NCBI GenBank assembly: GCA_005787865.1
Contig: SXZN01000285.1
Coordinates: 1 to 15,886, forward strand
Source of the DNA: Opitutaceae bacterium
Lineage (GTDB): Bacteria; Verrucomicrobiota; Verrucomicrobiia; Opitutales; Opitutaceae
DNA: 15,886 nucleotides
Direction: 5' to 3'
The translations under genes were made by a program, and so were the position numbers. Position 1 is the stretch's first letter. Each line of letters opens with the position of its first letter. The notes below the pieces were generated by a model. That model was given only the letters and a program-made list of their open reading frames with translations, had not been told where the DNA came from and did no database searches. Of the stretch, positions 13,749 through 15,886 are shown in pieces.

Positions 13749-15886
13749 ATGAAATTCACCAGCGTCGTCGCGGCCATTTTTTTAATTGGTCTGGGGACCG
13801 TTCGCGCGGTCGAAACCAAATTGCCGGTCGATTATGTCAATCCGCTGATCGATACGCATAAATCGCGGTGGATCTTTTTTTCTTCGGCGTGTCGACCATT
13901 TGGGATGGTGAATCTCAGTCCCGATACCGATACGGGCGGGGACTGGCTGAAAGGTTACTTGTACGGTTCGAATAAAATTCGGGCCTTCAGCCACATCCAT
14001 GGTTGGCAACTCTATGGCCTCGCGGTGTTGCCGACGACGGGCGAGATGCGCGGCCACCTCGGGATGGATGCGTATGCGTCAGATTTTTCCCACGCCGATG
14101 AAGTCGTGCAAGCCGGCTATCATAAAGTGGTCCTCCAGACCTATGGCATCACCGCGGAGCTTACCGCGACCACGCGGGTCGGGTTTCATCGCTATACGTT
14201 TCCCGCCGATCAACCGGCGCAAGTGCTCTTCGACACCGGGGCGGTGTTAATGGCGCCGATTACGTCCAGTGAAGTGCATCGCATCAGCGACACAGAATTA
14301 GCGGGGTCAGCGGTGATGGCGCCCACGATTCGGCGGCCGAAGCCGTTCACCGTTTATTTTGTCGCGCAATTTAGTCAGCCCTTTAGCGCCTTTGGCGGCT
14401 GGCGTGACGGGGTCGTATTGCCGGAGCCGTTGACGGCTGTCGCGGGGGCCAACGTCGGGGCTTACGTGGGTTACCCCAAGCCCCCGACGGGACCACTGCT
14501 GCTGAAGGTCGCGATTTCTTACACGAGCATCGAAGGCGCGCGCCGCAACTTGGCGGCGGAATTGTCCCATTGGGATTTCGACCGCGTGGTCCGCGAGTCG
14601 CGGGATGATTGGAATCACCAGCTCGCCCGCCTAGCGGTCACTGGCGGCACGGAAAATCAGCGGGTTAAATTTTATACCGACCTCTGGCACGCCTTGCTCG
14701 GCCGCCGGATTGTGAGTGATGTTGATGGCGCGTATTGTGACATGACGGGGCCGGCCGCGGTGGTGCGCCACGTCGCCCTTAATGCCGCCGGGCAGCCGCG
14801 CTTTCCGCACCACAATTTTGACGCGCTCTGGGGTAGTCACTGGTCGTTGAATATTCTTTGGTCGTTTGCCTATCCGGAGGTGATGGATGCTTTCTGTAAT
14901 ACGATGGTGGATATGTATCGGAATGGCGGACTCATCCCCCGCGGTCCCTCGGGGGGGAATTATACTTATGTGATGATCGGTGATCCGGCCGCACCATTTT
15001 TTGCGGCGGCATACAATAAGGGCATTCGCGGTTACGATGTGGCGCAGGCCTACGCGGGTTTGCGGAAGAATGCCTTGCCCGGCGGCATCCGCGATCACGC
15101 GGGCTATGAACATAGTGCCGACGCCAGCAGCGGCGGGATGAAATATTATGTGGAGCGCGGTTATGTGCCAGAAGGAATCAGCGGCACGGGAATGCATAAG
15201 GCCGGGGCCTCCATGACGCTGGAGTATGCCTATCAGGATTGGTGTGTGGCCCAACTGGCGCAGGCTTTGGGTCATCAAGCTGATGCGGTGTGGCTCGGTC
15301 AACGCGCAGGTAACTATGCGAAGCTGTGGGATCCAACGGTGCAGTTGATGCGCCCGCGCCTCGTCGATGGTTCGTGGCTGCCTGGGTTTGAGCCCGTAGG
15401 TAAAAAAGGATCATTTGCGACCAAGGGGTTTTGTGAATCCAACGCGGCGATCTACACTCATTTTGTGCCGCAGGATATGCCGGGACTGATCAAGCTCTTC
15501 GGCGGGCCGGCCAAATACGTGCAGGCACTTAATCGGCAATTTGAACAAGCGGAGGGGAAGAACTTTGTCGTCGCGCACGGGGAGCATGCGGAATCTTGGG
15601 TCGATTATGATAATCAGCCGGGCACGGCGATGGCTCATTTATTTAATTACGCGGAAGCGCCGTGGCTCAGTCAGAAATGGGTCCGGGCGGTCAAGGCGCA
15701 GGCCTTTGGCGATGTCACGCCCTTTGGCGGTTACAACGGCGATGAAGATCAGGGGCAGATGGGCGCGCTTGGCGTACTAATGGCCTTGGGGCTTTTTGAT
15801 GTGGAAGGCGGCGCAGCGCTAAAACCGACTTACCAGATTACGAGTCCGCTTTTTGATCGGGTGACGATTCAGCTGAACCCCGATTA
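13749..15886 (+). CDS. Secreted GH92-family glycosidase (3' end beyond window)
   Basis: An open frame of 712 codons with no stop before the window edge, so partial at its 3' end. Residues 1-20 form a Sec signal peptide ending TVRA. GH92 enzymes are calcium-dependent exo-alpha-mannosidases with a beta-sandwich and an (alpha/alpha)6 domain. Seen landmarks are YVNPLIDT and RPFGMVNLSPDT near the start, FSHIHGWQLYGLAVLPTTGEM, FWSLNILWSF-like WSLNILWSFAYPEVM, GYVPEGISGTGMHKAGASMTLEYAYQDW, GFCESNAAIYTHFVPQDMPGL with E563 at the general-acid position, and QKWVRAVKAQAFG. Typical GH92 sequences have NEPxHH and GN[D/E]D, but here N622-Q-P-G-T-A and G664-D-E-D are found, so substrate specificity may differ from alpha-1,2-mannosidase. 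Export and the partner-free setting suggest glycan breakdown outside the cytoplasm. No SD precedes the ATG. Confidence 0.9.
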   Translation, partial: MKFTSVVAAIFLIGLGTVRAVETKLPVDYVNPLIDTHKSRWIFFSSACRPFGMVNLSPDTDTGGDWLKGYLYGSNKIRAFSHIHGWQLYGLAVLPTTGEMRGHLGMDAYASDFSHADEVVQAGYHKVVLQTYGITAELTATTRVGFHRYTFPADQPAQVLFDTGAVLMAPITSSEVHRISDTELAGSAVMAPTIRRPKPFTVYFVAQFSQPFSAFGGWRDGVVLPEPLTAVAGANVGAYVGYPKPPTGPLLLKVAISYTSIEGARRNLAAELSHWDFDRVVRESRDDWNHQLARLAVTGGTENQRVKFYTDLWHALLGRRIVSDVDGAYCDMTGPAAVVRHVALNAAGQPRFPHHNFDALWGSHWSLNILWSFAYPEVMDAFCNTMVDMYRNGGLIPRGPSGGNYTYVMIGDPAAPFFAAAYNKGIRGYDVAQAYAGLRKNALPGGIRDHAGYEHSADASSGGMKYYVERGYVPEGISGTGMHKAGASMTLEYAYQDWCVAQLAQALGHQADAVWLGQRAGNYAKLWDPTVQLMRPRLVDGSWLPGFEPVGKKGSFATKGFCESNAAIYTHFVPQDMPGLIKLFGGPAKYVQALNRQFEQAEGKNFVVAHGEHAESWVDYDNQPGTAMAHLFNYAEAPWLSQKWVRAVKAQAFGDVTPFGGYNGDEDQGQMGALGVLMALGLFDVEGGAALKPTYQITSPLFDRVTIQLNPD

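Noticed and set aside
14631..15302. A 223-codon minus-strand open frame within the GH92 gene
   Set aside because: The plus-strand frame carries GH92 motifs throughout; the antisense product is rich in His, Arg and Ile without domain features.
1..15886. CRISPR array, insertion sequence, prophage or toxin-antitoxin system
   Set aside because: No regularly spaced direct repeats, transposase, integrase or phage motifs were seen on either strand.

Overview
The window reads as a chromosomal segment from a member of the Verrucomicrobiota, most likely an Opitutae/Opitutaceae-type bacterium. This is inferred from gene content: LL-diaminopimelate aminotransferase (dapL), a tandem DUF1800/DUF1501 pair followed by a GspG-type pseudopilin, a bacterial OPT-family transporter and a secreted GH92 glycosidase. 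No 16S gene is present, so placement is by gene content only. DNA is fairly GC-rich. Most genes have no recognisable Shine-Dalgarno (SD) sequence and several starts follow pyrimidine-rich stretches, so the few strong SD matches (near 2064, 5603, 9585 and 9803) are informative.

Layout. 1-2.0 kb: chorismate synthase (aroC), then a CobW-like P-loop protein with a degenerate Walker A and an acidic tail. 2.1-6.0 kb: an export-linked cluster of a Sec-exported DUF1800 protein, a Tat-exported DUF1501 protein ending in a glycine tract plus hydrophobic/basic tail (a sorting-signal-like C terminus), and a GspG-type pseudopilin. 6.1-8.4 kb, minus strand: a double-CDGSH iron-sulfur protein, a YkgJ-type cysteine-cluster protein and dapL (lysine/peptidoglycan precursor synthesis). 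8.5-10.8 kb, plus strand: panC and panE (pantothenate/CoA synthesis), separated by a 440-base gap with several inverted repeats and one perfect anti-SD match. 10.9-13.2 kb: a 761-residue OPT-family transporter. 13.2-13.5 kb: the 3' tails of two broken genes on opposite strands, apparently joined by a deletion. 13.7 kb to the right edge: a secreted GH92-family glycosidase with an atypical active-site region, cut off by the window end.

The metabolic genes (aroC, dapL, panC, panE) are ordinary housekeeping functions. The accessory interest lies in three places. The DUF1800 start region has a C9 tract that places the only SD-equipped ATG one base out of frame, which could be phase variation or a homopolymer sequencing error. 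The DUF1800/DUF1501/pseudopilin cluster suggests a secreted, possibly surface-anchored system of unknown function. The gene-remnant junction lies next to a divergent GH92. No CRISPR array, tRNA, rRNA, insertion sequence or phage gene was recognised.
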